DNA from: Streptococcus oralis
GTDB lineage: Bacteria; Bacillota; Bacilli; Lactobacillales; Streptococcaceae
Length of the DNA: 64,000 nucleotides
Assembly: GCF_002386345.1 (NCBI RefSeq)
Contig: NZ_CP023507.1
Span: forward strand, 682,001-746,000
Direction: 5' to 3'
Shown here piece by piece: positions 16,062-26,803 of this stretch. The position numbers and the translations under genes are program-made. The notes under the pieces were generated by a model that had not been told where the DNA came from, ran no database searches, and saw nothing but the letters and a program-made list of their open reading frames with translations. Within the stretch, counting starts at the first letter, position 1. Every line of letters starts with the position of its first letter.

Positions 16062-17066
16062 ATGGTTGTTCAAGCAATACAATATAGTCGTTTCGGTGAT
16101 GAAGAAGTGCTAGATTTGGTGAACATTAAATCTGATGTTTTGGAAGTGAATCAAGTTAGGGTAGAAGTTCATGCTGTTGGTTTAAATCCTATTGATTATA
16201 AGACTTTTGAAGGTGCAAAGCCACTCCGATTTCTATCTTTTATGACAAAACTCAGGAAGCCAAGTCGTTGGTTTGAGTCAAAATCATCTCTTTTTCCAAG
16301 AGGTGTTGGTCGGGATTTTGCTGGAGTTATCACAGAAGTTGGCGAAGGAGTAAATCGGTTTGCAGTAGGGGATAAGGTTTTTGGAACAATGATCAGTGAC
16401 CCTGGATTGGGTACCAAGAGGGGAGCTTTGGCAACAGAAGTTTGTGTCAATGAATCAGAAATTGTGTTGAAACCAGAGATGATTGATATGAACCATGCAG
16501 CTACTATGGGTGTAGCCTCTCTAACAGTGGGAGGTGCTTTTAGAAAGATTGAGCTAAACTCTAAAGATGTTGTAGTTATTTCAGCAGCAGCAGGTGGTAT
16601 TGGAAGTATCGCAGTACAGTATGCAGTTGCTAAGGGTGCGACAGTTATTGGAATTGCAAGTAAGAAAAATTCAGAATATCTGAAGTCTTTAGGTGCTATA
16701 CCAGTAGCTTACGAAGAGAACATCCAGAATGCTCTTCTATCAGCAAGTGCAAAGCCAATTACAAAATTCTTGGATTGCTATGGAAGGGATTATGTTAAAT
16801 TGGCTTTCAGTTTAGGATTGAAGGGCACGGCTATTGGAACGCTAGTACCTTCACCATATGTTATGATAAGAGGAGCTCAGTTCACGGGTCCGAGACATTC
16901 TACATATGATGATTTTAACACTCTAGCGGAAATGGTCTCAGATGGGAAGGTTCGGCTGAATATTGACCAGGTTTATGATTTTTCTCTAAAGTCAGTTAGA
17001 GAGGCATATCGTAGCCTGAAGTCGGGACATACTCGAGGTAAGAAAGTTGTAAAAGTAAGAGGGTAG
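16062..17066 (+). CDS. Zinc-type alcohol dehydrogenase / quinone oxidoreductase-like protein
   Basis: The 334-aa protein is a medium-chain dehydrogenase/reductase of the quinone oxidoreductase branch. It has the GroES-like N-terminus (VHAVGLNPIDYKTFEG, FPRGVGRDFAGVI, GVNRFAVGDKVFG) and a Rossmann domain with VISAAAGGIGSIAVQYA near residues 165-182. Structural-zinc cysteines are absent, as expected for this branch. It probably reduces quinones or reactive enones with NADPH. An AAAGGAG RBS lies 8 nt before ATG. It is co-transcribed with the following TetR gene and probably induced by the electrophile or quinone it removes. Confidence 0.8.
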   Translation: MVVQAIQYSRFGDEEVLDLVNIKSDVLEVNQVRVEVHAVGLNPIDYKTFEGAKPLRFLSFMTKLRKPSRWFESKSSLFPRGVGRDFAGVITEVGEGVNRFAVGDKVFGTMISDPGLGTKRGALATEVCVNESEIVLKPEMIDMNHAATMGVASLTVGGAFRKIELNSKDVVVISAAAGGIGSIAVQYAVAKGATVIGIASKKNSEYLKSLGAIPVAYEENIQNALLSASAKPITKFLDCYGRDYVKLAFSLGLKGTAIGTLVPSPYVMIRGAQFTGPRHSTYDDFNTLAEMVSDGKVRLNIDQVYDFSLKSVREAYRSLKSGHTRGKKVVKVRG

Positions 17067-17082
17067 GAGAGAGGTGCCAGCA

Positions 17083-17727
17083 ATGGAAAGTTTAGAACAA
17101 AAGTATGCTCAGACATTAGAAAATAGCAACCTGAGCTTAAAACAACGTCAAGTGTTATTATCAAGTCTAAAGTTATTTTCAGAAATTGGCTTTGAAAATA
17201 CAACAGCTAGCCTTATTTCTAAGGAGGCTGGAGTTTCAGAAGGGACAGTTTTTAGTTACTTTAAAACCAAGGAAGGCATCTTAGAAGCTATTCTGTCAAC
17301 TTTTCTCGAACAGGTTATTCCAGATGTGATTGCTGATTTTTCTGGGAAGAAATTTACAGCAAACCAAGAGTCTTTTCCATTATTTTTGAGAAGTATTGTT
17401 CGAGATAGACTAGTTTTCATTCAGAAGAATCAAATGCAAGTTAAAATTCTCTTGAGTCGTTCTTTTATTGATAAAACTATTTCTGACCAGTTAGGGAATG
17501 TCATTGTTCACTCTATCATTAAGCCAATTAGTCCAGTTCTGAATCAGTTTAAAGAAAAAGGTGTTATCCGAGTTTGGTCTAATGAAAGAATCGTTCGCTA
17601 TATTTTGGCTTTGAGTCTTTCTTATGCTCTTCCAATGATGTTGAATGATAATGAAGATGTAAACATAGATGAAACAGTAAATGAAATAGTTGAATGCCTG
17701 TCTTTTGCCTTAGTAGAGGTAAAATAG
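17083..17727 (+). CDS. TetR-family regulator
   Basis: The 214-aa protein has the TetR N-terminal domain: LSLKQRQVLLSSLKLFSEIGFENTTASLISKEAGVSEGTVFSYF, with the recognition helix at SEGTVFSYF. The C-terminal ligand domain is helical and not assignable. ATG 17083 is chosen over GTG 17074, which crowds the RBS. It starts 16 bp after the oxidoreductase stop, so the two are an operon, and the dyad at 16016-16033 in their shared promoter suggests autoregulation. Confidence 0.85.
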   Translation: MESLEQKYAQTLENSNLSLKQRQVLLSSLKLFSEIGFENTTASLISKEAGVSEGTVFSYFKTKEGILEAILSTFLEQVIPDVIADFSGKKFTANQESFPLFLRSIVRDRLVFIQKNQMQVKILLSRSFIDKTISDQLGNVIVHSIIKPISPVLNQFKEKGVIRVWSNERIVRYILALSLSYALPMMLNDNEDVNIDETVNEIVECLSFALVEVK

Positions 17728-17738
17728 ATCTTGATTTT

Positions 17739-17769
17739 AAGCTTACTATTAGAAATAGTGGGCTTTTTT
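17739..17769 (+). terminator. Terminator of the oxidoreductase/TetR operon
   Basis: AAGC..ACTATT pairs with AATAGT..GCTT around a 3-nt loop, followed by TTTTTT. Confidence 0.7.
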
Positions 17770-17778
17770 AAAACTAAT

Positions 17779-17810
17779 ACAAAAATCCCCAATCAGAGTG
17801 ATTGGGGATT
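17779..17810 (-). terminator. Terminator for minus-strand genes
   Basis: AATCCCCAATCA (17784-17795) and TGATTGGGGATT (17799-17810) form a 12-bp perfect stem with a 3-nt loop. Read on the minus strand it is followed by TTTTTG, so it ends the acetyltransferase/gdhA-remnant transcript. Confidence 0.8.
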
Positions 17811-17821
17811 GAAAAATAAAT

Positions 17822-17925
17822 TGAAACAATACCTTTACTATCATAGCATTGGCTACATTTTTAAAAGTTGTTTTAGCTGTCTTGAGGAGCTTGATACTGA
17901 TGTCCTCGAGTCGACCATAGTATAC
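17822..17925 (-). pseudogene. Decayed, internally deleted copy of the gdhA 3' end
   Basis: Read on the minus strand, YGRLEDISIKLLKTAKTTFKNVANAM matches the gdhA C-terminus [18 protein letters not shown]...FENVANAM. The 18 codons between KTT and FEN are missing, an in-frame loss of 54 bp. Identity is only partial and many changes alter residues, so the copy is old and not selected. The acetyltransferase gene lies between this copy and the intact gdhA. There is no start codon context of its own. Confidence 0.75.
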
Positions 17926-17931
17926 TAACAT

Positions 17932-18417
17932 CTATTCATCTGATAAGAGGGATTTTATCATCCAGATATTCATAGCTGGGTGGCCGGCAGCGTTAGAAAG
18001 TGGTTCTTGCAATGCTGTAAAACCATAGTGCTGATAGATTACCACAGCCGTAGTCAGTTCAGTAGAGGTTTCTAGATAAAGCTGTTCATAACCTGCTAGG
18101 CGGGCTTCCTGGAATATCCGCTTTATCAACCGGCTGGAATAACCTTTGCCACGGCTATTTTTAGTGACATACAGTTTTTGTAATTCAGCAATCTTATCGG
18201 ACACTGGTGCAAAGCCACCACAGCCAACCAGCTGTCCTTTATCTTCCAGAACAAAGTAAGCTGCTCTCTCTTGATGTTGATAATAGTCGGCCAAATGATC
18301 TAGATGAGAATCAAAGTAGACAGTTCCTGGTTTGTCAAGCCCGAATTCTTCTAGGCTGGCTCGAATGAGCTGCGCTACAGCTAGATTATCTCTTACTTCC
18401 ATTGGCCGTAAGTTCAT
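17932..18417 (-). CDS. GNAT-family N-acetyltransferase
   Basis: The 161-aa protein carries the GNAT fold: an N-terminal strand NLRPMEVRDNLAVAQLIRASL, motif A ELQKLYVTKNSRGKGYSSRLI with the acetyl-CoA loop RGKGYS near residues 92-97, and motif B YEQLYLETSTEL..AVVIYQHYGFTAL. It transfers an acetyl group from acetyl-CoA to an unknown amine, possibly a free amino acid or a protein N-terminus. Two ATGs stand in tandem; the second is 7 nt from GGAGGA and is preferred. It sits between gdhA and a degenerate copy of the gdhA 3' end, which suggests it arrived by an insertion that duplicated the flank. Confidence 0.8.
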   Translation of the reverse strand: MNLRPMEVRDNLAVAQLIRASLEEFGLDKPGTVYFDSHLDHLADYYQHQERAAYFVLEDKGQLVGCGGFAPVSDKIAELQKLYVTKNSRGKGYSSRLIKRIFQEARLAGYEQLYLETSTELTTAVVIYQHYGFTALQEPLSNAAGHPAMNIWMIKSLLSDE

Positions 18418-18448
18418 CATTTGTCCTCCGATAGGATGTATCGACTAA

Positions 18449-19915
<1,467 letters not shown>

Positions 19916-19999
19916 TTATATAGAAATTAGTTTCTCAAAGAGAAAATCTTAAAGTATGGTATAATATTAGAAATAAAAGGAATCTGGAGGATCAGAATC

Positions 20000-20935
20000 A
20001 TGGTATCAACGAAAACACAAATAGCTGGCTTTGAGTTTGATAATTGCTTGATGAATGCAGCAGGTGTGGCTTGTATGACGATAGAAGAGCTTGAAGGAGT
20101 CAAAAACTCAGCGGCGGGAACCTTTGTCACAAAGACAGCGACCTTGGACTTTCGTCAGGGGAATCCTGAACCACGTTATCAGGATGTTCCACTTGGTTCT
20201 ATCAACTCCATGGGCTTACCAAATAATGGCTTAGACTACTATCTGGACTATCTTTTGGACTTGCAGGAAAAAGAGCCAAACCGAACTTTCTTCCTATCTT
20301 TAGTTGGCATGTCTCCAGAAGAAACACATGCCATCTTGAAAAAAGTTCAAGAGAGTGAATTCAAAGGACTGACAGAGCTTAATCTCTCTTGTCCAAACGT
20401 TCCAGGAAAACCTCAGATTGCCTATGATTTTGAGACAACAGACCGTATCTTGTCAGAGGTATTTGCCTACTTTACCAAACCTCTTGGAATCAAGTTGCCA
20501 CCATATTTTGATATTGTCCACTTTGACCAAGCGGCAGCTATTTTTAACAAGTATCCACTCAAATTTGTTAACTGTGTTAACTCTATCGGGAATGGTCTCT
20601 ATATCGAAGATGAGTCTGTCGTTATTCGCCCTAAAAACGGTTTTGGAGGCATTGGTGGAGAGTATATCAAACCGACTGCTCTAGCGAATGTGCACGCCTT
20701 TTACCAACGTTTAAATCCCCAAATCCAAATCATCGGAACGGGTGGCGTTCTTACGGGTCGTGATGCCTTTGAACATATCCTCTGCGGTGCGAGTATGGTG
20801 CAAGTAGGAACTACTCTTCACAAAGAAGGCGTAGGTGCTTTTGAACGCATTACCAATGAACTGAAAGCTATTATGGAGGAAAAAGGGTACGAGAGACTAG
20901 AAGATTTCCGTGGGAAATTACGCTATATTGATTAA
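20000..20935 (+). CDS. pyrDA: Dihydroorotate dehydrogenase A (class 1A)
   Basis: The 311-aa protein is a class 1A, fumarate-dependent, soluble dihydroorotate dehydrogenase of de novo pyrimidine synthesis. It has the N-terminal [25 protein letters not shown], and [12 protein letters not shown], where Cys131 is the catalytic base of class 1A enzymes (Ser in class 2). FMN-site segments IGNGLYIE and [18 protein letters not shown] follow. There is no membrane anchor. A GGAGG RBS precedes ATG, and a TATAAT box lies about 40 bp upstream. No pyrK partner is present, as expected for this class. Confidence 0.95.
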   Translation: MVSTKTQIAGFEFDNCLMNAAGVACMTIEELEGVKNSAAGTFVTKTATLDFRQGNPEPRYQDVPLGSINSMGLPNNGLDYYLDYLLDLQEKEPNRTFFLSLVGMSPEETHAILKKVQESEFKGLTELNLSCPNVPGKPQIAYDFETTDRILSEVFAYFTKPLGIKLPPYFDIVHFDQAAAIFNKYPLKFVNCVNSIGNGLYIEDESVVIRPKNGFGGIGGEYIKPTALANVHAFYQRLNPQIQIIGTGGVLTGRDAFEHILCGASMVQVGTTLHKEGVGAFERITNELKAIMEEKGYERLEDFRGKLRYID

Positions 20936-20967
20936 GTTTAATAAAAAATCAGAAGAAAGGAGAGAAG

Positions 20968-22005
20968 ATGCTAGCCATAGAAGAGAGTCAGAAGTTGACG
21001 TTATCAAATCTATCTAGCTTGAATCTATTTACTGGGACAGACCAGGGTCAGTTTGAAGTTATGAAGAGTCAAGTGTTGAAACAGATTGGTTATGATCCAG
21101 CTGATCTCAACTTTGCTTACTTTGATATGAAAGAAGTAGCTTATAAAGACTTAGAGTTGGAGCTGGTCAGTCTCCCCTTCTTTGCGGATGAGAAAATCGT
21201 GATATTAGACCATTTTGTCGATATCACAACAGCCAAGAAACGATTTTTAGCGGATGATGAGCTCAAGTCGTTTGAGGCATACCTTGATAACCCTTCGCCA
21301 ACAACCAAGTTATTGATATTTGCAGAAGGAAAGCTAGATAGTAAGAGACGGCTGGTCAAATTGCTCAAACGAGATGCGACTGTCTTTGATGCTATTGAAC
21401 CCAAGGAACAAGAACTCCGCCAGTATTTCCAAAAATGGAGTCAGACACAAGGTCTGCAGTTTGTGGGGCAATCCTTTGAAAATCTACTTATCAAATCTGG
21501 TTTTCAATTTAGTGAAATCCAGAAAAATCTCCTTTTTTTACAGTCTTATAAGTCAGATGGCATGATAGAGGAGAAGGATATTGTCGAGGCTATTCCAAAG
21601 ACCCTGCAGGACAATATTTTTGATTTGACTCAGCTTATCTTGGGCAAAAAGATCGATCAGGCCCGTGACTTGGTCAGAGATTTGACCTTGCAAGGGGAGG
21701 ATGAGATCAAGCTCATAGCTGTCATGTTAGGACAGTTTCGTACCTTTACCCAAGTGAAGATTTTATCAGAGACTGGTCAGACGGAATCGCAGATTGTAAG
21801 CAGTCTGGGAACTTATTTGGGGCGAAATCCTAATCCTTATCAAATTAAGTTTGCATTGAGAGATTCGAGAGGGATTTCCTTAGATTTTCTCAAGCGAGCG
21901 ATTTCTTATTTGATTGAAACAGACTATCAGATTAAGACAGGTGTCTATGAAAAAGGGTACCTGTTTGAAAAGGCACTTTTGCAGATCGCGGCAGAAGCAA
22001 ATTGA
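20968..22005 (+). CDS. holA: DNA polymerase III delta subunit
   Basis: The 345-aa protein matches HolA, the clamp-loader delta subunit that opens the sliding clamp. Typical segments are LNLFTGTDQGQFEVMKSQVLKQIG near the start, the AAA-like core with LPFFADEKIVILD, and the C-terminal helical collar GEDEIKLIAVMLGQFRTFTQVKIL. It lacks a functional Walker A, as the family does. It lies 32 bp after pyrDA with a good AGGAG RBS, so the two are probably co-transcribed. Confidence 0.93.
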   Translation: MLAIEESQKLTLSNLSSLNLFTGTDQGQFEVMKSQVLKQIGYDPADLNFAYFDMKEVAYKDLELELVSLPFFADEKIVILDHFVDITTAKKRFLADDELKSFEAYLDNPSPTTKLLIFAEGKLDSKRRLVKLLKRDATVFDAIEPKEQELRQYFQKWSQTQGLQFVGQSFENLLIKSGFQFSEIQKNLLFLQSYKSDGMIEEKDIVEAIPKTLQDNIFDLTQLILGKKIDQARDLVRDLTLQGEDEIKLIAVMLGQFRTFTQVKILSETGQTESQIVSSLGTYLGRNPNPYQIKFALRDSRGISLDFLKRAISYLIETDYQIKTGVYEKGYLFEKALLQIAAEAN

Positions 22006-22074
22006 GCAAAAAACTTGAAAAAAGAGGATGATTGCGTTATCATTTTCATATAGAAAGAAAAAGAGGTATTACAG

Positions 22075-22680
22075 ATGGCTATTATCTTACCAGACCTTCC
22101 ATACGCATACGACGCTTTGGAACCATACATCGATGCAGAAACAATGCACTTGCACCATGACAAACACCACCAAACTTATGTCAACAATGCAAATGCAGCT
22201 CTTGAAAAACACCCTGAAATTGGTGAAGACCTTGAAGCTTTGCTTGCTGATGTAGATTCTATCCCAGCTGATATCCGTCAAGCACTTATCAACAACGGTG
22301 GTGGGCACTTGAACCACGCTCTTTTCTGGGAATTGATGACTCCTGAAAAAACTGCTCCTTCAGCAGAACTTGCAGCAGCAATCGATGCAACATTTGGTTC
22401 ATTTGAAGAGTTCCAAGCAGCCTTTACAGCAGCAGCTACAACTCGCTTCGGTTCTGGATGGGCTTGGTTGGTTGTCAACAAAGAAGGAAAACTTGAAGTA
22501 ACTTCAACAGCAAACCAAGACACACCAATCTCAGAAGGTAAAAAACCAATCTTGGGCTTGGACGTTTGGGAACATGCTTACTACGTGAAATACCGCAATG
22601 TACGTCCTGACTACATCAAAGCTTTCTTCTCAGTTATCAACTGGAACAAAGTAGACGAGCTCTACGCAGCAGCAAAATAA
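22075..22680 (+). CDS. sodA: Manganese superoxide dismutase
   Basis: The 201-aa protein is a Fe/Mn superoxide dismutase. The N-terminal metal helix [20 protein letters not shown], the [14 protein letters not shown] segment, and the C-terminal [20 protein letters not shown] with the last two metal ligands are all intact. Residues of the pattern GGG..NH and the streptococcal context indicate the Mn enzyme. It converts superoxide to hydrogen peroxide and oxygen in the cytosol. AGAGG precedes ATG. It is a single-gene unit with a terminator after it. Confidence 0.97.
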   Translation: MAIILPDLPYAYDALEPYIDAETMHLHHDKHHQTYVNNANAALEKHPEIGEDLEALLADVDSIPADIRQALINNGGGHLNHALFWELMTPEKTAPSAELAAAIDATFGSFEEFQAAFTAAATTRFGSGWAWLVVNKEGKLEVTSTANQDTPISEGKKPILGLDVWEHAYYVKYRNVRPDYIKAFFSVINWNKVDELYAAAK

Positions 22681-22729
22681 TGAATAGGAAGGGAAGAGTT
22701 ATTCTTCTCTTTTTGCTTTATAAGGCAGG

Positions 22730-22757
22730 AGTCTGACAAAATCGTCAGACTTTTTTC
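22730..22757 (+). terminator. Terminator of sodA
   Basis: AGTCTGAC (22730-22737) and GTCAGACT (22744-22751) enclose a 6-nt loop, then TTTTTT. Confidence 0.85.
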
Positions 22758-22833
22758 ATTTTTATGAGAAACGTGCTAACTGCTAGAAATTATGGTAAAA
22801 TAGAGTGTTAAGTAATCGTGGAAAAGGAAGACT

Positions 22834-23364
22834 ATGCGTAAAGAAATTGCACCTGAATTATACAACTATAACAAGTTTCCTGGCCCAGAATTTCATATGA
22901 ATGGGGATAAGGTTGAGACTGAAGGAATCGCTTTTACCTTGGTTGAAAATATCAAGGATGCTTTCGATGTGACAGTCTTTAATCAACGCTTCTCAGAAGT
23001 GTTGACCAAATTTGATTATGTCGTGGGGGACTGGAGCAATGAGCAGCTCCGTCTACGTGGCTTTTACAAAGACGACCGAACAGAGGAAAAAATTGAAAAA
23101 ATCAGTCGCTTACAGGAATATCTTTTAGAGTATTGTAGTTATGGTTGTGCCTATTTTGTCCTAGAAAACCAAGCACCGAAACGGGCTTCATTTGACAAAA
23201 AATTGCGTAAAAAGGATGAGGAAAACCTTCCTAGAAGAGGCAAGAAACCTTCGCAAAATAAGAGAAAACCAAATGCCGATAAGCGAAATAGACGTCGTCA
23301 TAAGGACCAAAAGTCTCAGAAAGAGGACAAGGGACAGCGCCATTTTGTCATTCGTCAGAAATAG
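22834..23364 (+). CDS. YutD-like protein (DUF1027)
   Basis: The 176-aa protein has the conserved YutD/DUF1027 N-terminal domain (residues 1-110: YNYNKFPGPEF, AFDVTVFNQRFSEVLTKFDYVVGDWS, LRLRGFY, YLLEYCSYGCAYFVLEN). The last 60 residues are a low-complexity, very basic tail rich in Lys/Arg/Gln that looks disordered and nucleic-acid binding. Its function is not established. In many Firmicutes it sits beside ribosome or RNA-modification genes, and here it is 20 bp before rlmN, so the two form an operon. Confidence 0.8.
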   Translation: MRKEIAPELYNYNKFPGPEFHMNGDKVETEGIAFTLVENIKDAFDVTVFNQRFSEVLTKFDYVVGDWSNEQLRLRGFYKDDRTEEKIEKISRLQEYLLEYCSYGCAYFVLENQAPKRASFDKKLRKKDEENLPRRGKKPSQNKRKPNADKRNRRRHKDQKSQKEDKGQRHFVIRQK

Positions 23365-23384
23365 ATAGAGAATAAGGAGAAGAG

Positions 23385-24470
23385 ATGAAACCGTCTATTT
23401 ATAGTTTAACACGTCAAAACATGCAAGAATGGGTATTAGAACAAGGGGAAAAGAAATTCCGAGCAGATCAAATCTGGGAATGGCTTTACCGTAAACGTGT
23501 CCAGTCATTTGAAGAAATGACCAACCTTTCCAAGGATTTGATTGCTAAGCTCAATGACCAGTTTGTGGTCAATCCTTTGAAACAAAGGATTGTACAAGAG
23601 TCAGCTGACGGTACTGTTAAGTATCTTTTCGAGTTGCCAGATGGCATGTTGATTGAGACAGTACTCATGCGTCAACACTACGGTTTGTCAGTCTGTGTGA
23701 CCACTCAGGTCGGTTGTAATATTGGTTGTACCTTCTGTGCGTCAGGCTTGATCAAGAAGCAACGTGATCTTAATAACGGGGAAATCGTAGCGCAGATCAT
23801 GCTAGTTCAGAAATACTTTGATGAACGTGGCCAGGATGAACGTGTCAGCCATATCGTTGTTATGGGAATTGGTGAACCATTTGATAATTACAACAATGTT
23901 TTGAATTTTGTCCGTACTATCAATGATGACAAGGGGATGGCTATCGGTGCTCGTCACATCACTGTTTCAACTTCAGGTTTGGCCCATAAAATTCGTGACT
24001 TTGCTAATGAAGGCGTACAGGTCAATCTGGCTGTGTCTCTTCACGCACCAAACAATGAATTGCGTTCAAGCATCATGAAGATTAACCGTGCCTTTCCGAT
24101 TGAAAAGCTCTTTGCAGCTATTGAGTACTATATCGAAACAACCAATCGCCGTGTGACCTTTGAATATATCATGCTCAATGAAGTCAACGATGGTGTAGAA
24201 CAAGCCTTGGAATTGGCTGAATTGCTCAAAAATATCAAGAAATTGTCATATGTCAATTTGATTCCCTATAACCCTGTTAGTGAGCATGACCAATATAGCC
24301 GTAGTCCTAAAGAGCGCGTGATGGCCTTCTACGATACCCTCAAGAAAAAAGGGGTCAACTGTGTTGTCCGTCAAGAGCATGGTACAGATATTGATGCAGC
24401 TTGTGGACAATTACGCTCCAATACAATGAAACGTGATCGCCAGAAGGCAGTCGCAGCGGTAAATCCATAA
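23385..24470 (+). CDS. rlmN: Dual-specificity 23S rRNA/tRNA adenine-C2 methyltransferase RlmN
   Basis: The 361-aa radical-SAM enzyme has the cluster-binding cysteines Cys111, Cys115 and Cys118 in [12 protein letters not shown], an N-terminal WLYRKRV accessory domain, and a C-terminal segment with [12 protein letters not shown] that carries the second mechanistic cysteine. It methylates A2503 of 23S rRNA and A37 of some tRNAs. Length matches the family. AGGAG precedes ATG. It is followed after one base by the VanZ-like gene, so translation is coupled. Confidence 0.96.
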   Translation: MKPSIYSLTRQNMQEWVLEQGEKKFRADQIWEWLYRKRVQSFEEMTNLSKDLIAKLNDQFVVNPLKQRIVQESADGTVKYLFELPDGMLIETVLMRQHYGLSVCVTTQVGCNIGCTFCASGLIKKQRDLNNGEIVAQIMLVQKYFDERGQDERVSHIVVMGIGEPFDNYNNVLNFVRTINDDKGMAIGARHITVSTSGLAHKIRDFANEGVQVNLAVSLHAPNNELRSSIMKINRAFPIEKLFAAIEYYIETTNRRVTFEYIMLNEVNDGVEQALELAELLKNIKKLSYVNLIPYNPVSEHDQYSRSPKERVMAFYDTLKKKGVNCVVRQEHGTDIDAACGQLRSNTMKRDRQKAVAAVNP

Positions 24471-24471
24471 A

Positions 24472-24951
24472 ATGACTAGAAAAAGAGAATTAATCTTAAG
24501 ATTGGGAGTGGCTGTCTACAGCCTTTGCATTGTCTGTTTTTGCTTCACTCCGCAGCCTCAACTTCCTACAGGAGTGGAAACTCCAGGTATTCAAACTTTT
24601 GGACGCCTGGTTTTTCTTTTAACTCCCTTAAACTCCCTTTGGAATCTAGGTGAAGTGACCAGTTTGGGACAAGTCATTTGGATCTTTTTGCAGAATATTT
24701 TAAATGTCTTCTTGCTCTTCCCTATGGTCTTTCAACTCATCTATCTCTGTCCAAACCTGCGGCAAACGAAAAAAATCCTCCTTCTCAGCTTTCTTCTGAG
24801 TCTAGGAATTGAGTGCACGCAATTGGTTTTAGATTTTTTCTTTGATTTTAATCGCGTCTTTGAGATTGATGATTTGTGGACTAATACCTTGGGAGGCTAT
24901 CTGGCTTGGCTCCTCTATAAAGGACTGCATAAAAACAAGATGAGGAATTAG
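24472..24951 (+). CDS. VanZ-like membrane protein
   Basis: The 159-aa protein has four to five hydrophobic segments and the VanZ-family pattern: an N-terminal helix followed by FTPQPQLP, a middle NILNVFLLFPMVFQLIYL helix with the conserved Asn, and the C-terminal SLGIECTQLVLDFFFDFNRVFEIDDLWTNTLGGYLAWLL with the E..Q....R...DD...N..G motif. VanZ gives low-level teicoplanin resistance in vanA operons, but most chromosomal family members have no known role. The ATG follows the rlmN stop directly and the ABC-F gene begins 1 bp after its stop. Confidence 0.85.
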   Translation: MTRKRELILRLGVAVYSLCIVCFCFTPQPQLPTGVETPGIQTFGRLVFLLTPLNSLWNLGEVTSLGQVIWIFLQNILNVFLLFPMVFQLIYLCPNLRQTKKILLLSFLLSLGIECTQLVLDFFFDFNRVFEIDDLWTNTLGGYLAWLLYKGLHKNKMRN

Positions 24952-24952
24952 A

Positions 24953-26494
24953 ATGAGTATTTTAGAAGTTAAAAATTTGAGTCACGGTTTTGGTGACCGT
25001 GCAATTTTTGAAGATGTGTCTTTCCGTCTCCTAAAGGGAGAACATATCGGTCTAGTTGGTGCTAACGGTGAAGGGAAATCAACCTTTATGAGTATTGTGA
25101 CTGGTAAGATGTTACCTGACGAAGGGAAAGTGGAGTGGTCTAAGTATGTGACTGCTGGCTATCTGGATCAGCATGCTGTGCTAAAGGAAGGTCAAACTGT
25201 GCGTGATGTCTTGCGGACAGCCTTTGTTGAACTATTTAAAGCAGAAACTCGTATCAATGAGCTCTATATGGAAATGGCCGAAGACGGAGCGGATATTGAT
25301 GCACTCATGGAAGAAGTTGGTGAACTCCAAGATCGTTTGGAAAGTCGAGATTTCTATACTTTGGATGCTAAGATTGATGAAGTAGCGCGTGCTCTCGGTG
25401 TCATGGACTTTGGCATGGATACGGATGTAACAGCCTTATCAGGTGGACAAAGAACCAAGGTGCTTTTGGCTAAACTCCTCCTTGAAAAGCCAGATATTTT
25501 GCTGCTTGACGAGCCAACCAACTACTTGGATGCTGAACACATTGACTGGCTCAAGCGTTATCTCCAAAACTATGAGAATGCCTTTGTCCTTATTTCGCAT
25601 GATATTCCTTTCCTAAACGATGTAATCAATATCGTCTACCATGTGGAAAATCAACAGTTGACGCGTTACTCTGGTGACTACTACCAGTTCCAAGAAGTCT
25701 ATGCCATGAAGAAATCTCAGTTGGAAGCGGCCTACGAACGTCAGCAGAAAGAGATAGCGGACCTCAAGGATTTCGTAGCCCGCAATAAAGCCCGTGTCGC
25801 AACTCGAAACATGGCCATGTCCCGTCAAAAGAAACTCGACAAGATGGATATCATTGAACTGCAAAGTGAGAAGCCAAAACCATCCTTTGATTTCAAACCA
25901 GCTCGTACGCCAGGGCGCTTTATATTCCAAGCCAAGGACTTGCAGATTGGTTATGACCGTCCACTTACCAAACCCTTAAATCTCACCTTTGAACGCAATC
26001 AAAAGGTTGCCATTATTGGAGCCAATGGTATCGGGAAAACAACTCTCTTGAAGTCTCTCTTGGGTATTATCCCACCAATCGCTGGAGAAGTCGAACGAGG
26101 TGACTACCTAGAACTTGGTTACTTTGAACAGGAAGTAGAAGGTGGAAATCGTCAAACACCACTAGAGGCCGTCTGGAATGCCTTTCCTGCCCTTAACCAA
26201 GCAGAGGTCCGTGCAGCCCTTGCTCGTTGTGGTTTGACAACCAAGCACATCGAAAGCCAAATTCAGGTCTTGTCAGGTGGGGAACAGGCCAAGGTGCGTT
26301 TCTGTCTCTTGATGAATCGTGAAAACAACGTCTTAGTACTGGACGAGCCGACCAACCACTTGGATGTGGATGCCAAGGAAGAACTCAAACGGGCGCTTAA
26401 AGAATACAAAGGAAGCATTCTTATGGTTTGCCACGAACCAGACTTTTATGAAGGCTGGATGGACCAAATCTGGGACTTTAACAAGCTAACTTAA
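24953..26494 (+). CDS. ABC-F family ATPase
   Basis: The 513-aa protein holds two ABC ATPase domains and no membrane segments. Walker A loops are GANGEGKST (about 36-44) and GANGIGKTT (about 352-360); signatures are LSGGQRTKVLLAKLL and LSGGEQAKVRFCLLM; Walker B ends in LLDEPTNYLD and LDEPTNHLD. The charged linker (about 240-310) has the helical hairpin of ABC-F proteins that enters the ribosomal E site. The group resembles B. subtilis YkpA/E. coli YbiT rather than the resistance subgroups. It probably acts on stalled ribosomes. It is the last gene of the yutD-like/rlmN/vanZ-like operon. Confidence 0.9.
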   Translation: MSILEVKNLSHGFGDRAIFEDVSFRLLKGEHIGLVGANGEGKSTFMSIVTGKMLPDEGKVEWSKYVTAGYLDQHAVLKEGQTVRDVLRTAFVELFKAETRINELYMEMAEDGADIDALMEEVGELQDRLESRDFYTLDAKIDEVARALGVMDFGMDTDVTALSGGQRTKVLLAKLLLEKPDILLLDEPTNYLDAEHIDWLKRYLQNYENAFVLISHDIPFLNDVINIVYHVENQQLTRYSGDYYQFQEVYAMKKSQLEAAYERQQKEIADLKDFVARNKARVATRNMAMSRQKKLDKMDIIELQSEKPKPSFDFKPARTPGRFIFQAKDLQIGYDRPLTKPLNLTFERNQKVAIIGANGIGKTTLLKSLLGIIPPIAGEVERGDYLELGYFEQEVEGGNRQTPLEAVWNAFPALNQAEVRAALARCGLTTKHIESQIQVLSGGEQAKVRFCLLMNRENNVLVLDEPTNHLDVDAKEELKRALKEYKGSILMVCHEPDFYEGWMDQIWDFNKLT

Positions 26495-26501
26495 AAGCAG
26501 T

Positions 26502-26534
26502 AAAAAAGCCAAGTTGAAATGACTTGGCTTTTTT
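26502..26534 (+). terminator. Terminator of the rlmN operon
   Basis: AAAAAGCCAAGT and ACTTGGCTTTTTT flank a 7-nt loop; the A-tract also lets it work on the minus strand for the converging zinc-ribbon gene. Confidence 0.88.
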
Positions 26535-26536
26535 GA

Positions 26537-26776
26537 CTAGTAATTTAAATAGTTTTCAACTTCAGATTTCTCAATTTCTTTACCGTAGTGGCAAATCGGA
26601 CAAGAAACGAAGTAACTTTTACCATAAGGAAAAAGTGGAATCCAGTAGAGGGTGAACTTGCGCCCAGTTTCTACGATCTCCCAAGTGTCGACATTGTTAC
26701 AGTGACCACATTCGATCGCAGTTTGCGTATGTCCCAAATCTTTCTGATAACCTTTAGAACCCCAAAATAAAATCAT
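26537..26776 (-). CDS. Small zinc-ribbon protein
   Basis: The 79-aa protein has two CxxC knuckles, CGHC (about 23-26) and CPIC (about 59-62), separated by a beta-rich WEIVETGRKFTLYWIPLFPYGKSYFVSC segment. This is the zinc-ribbon of short Gram-positive proteins of unknown role. GGAG precedes ATG. It is 28 bp downstream of slrA on the same strand and is probably co-transcribed with it. Confidence 0.75.
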   Translation of the reverse strand: MILFWGSKGYQKDLGHTQTAIECGHCNNVDTWEIVETGRKFTLYWIPLFPYGKSYFVSCPICHYGKEIEKSEVENYLNY

Positions 26777-26803
26777 GTCATCATCTCCTTATCTGTTGAT
26801 GGC

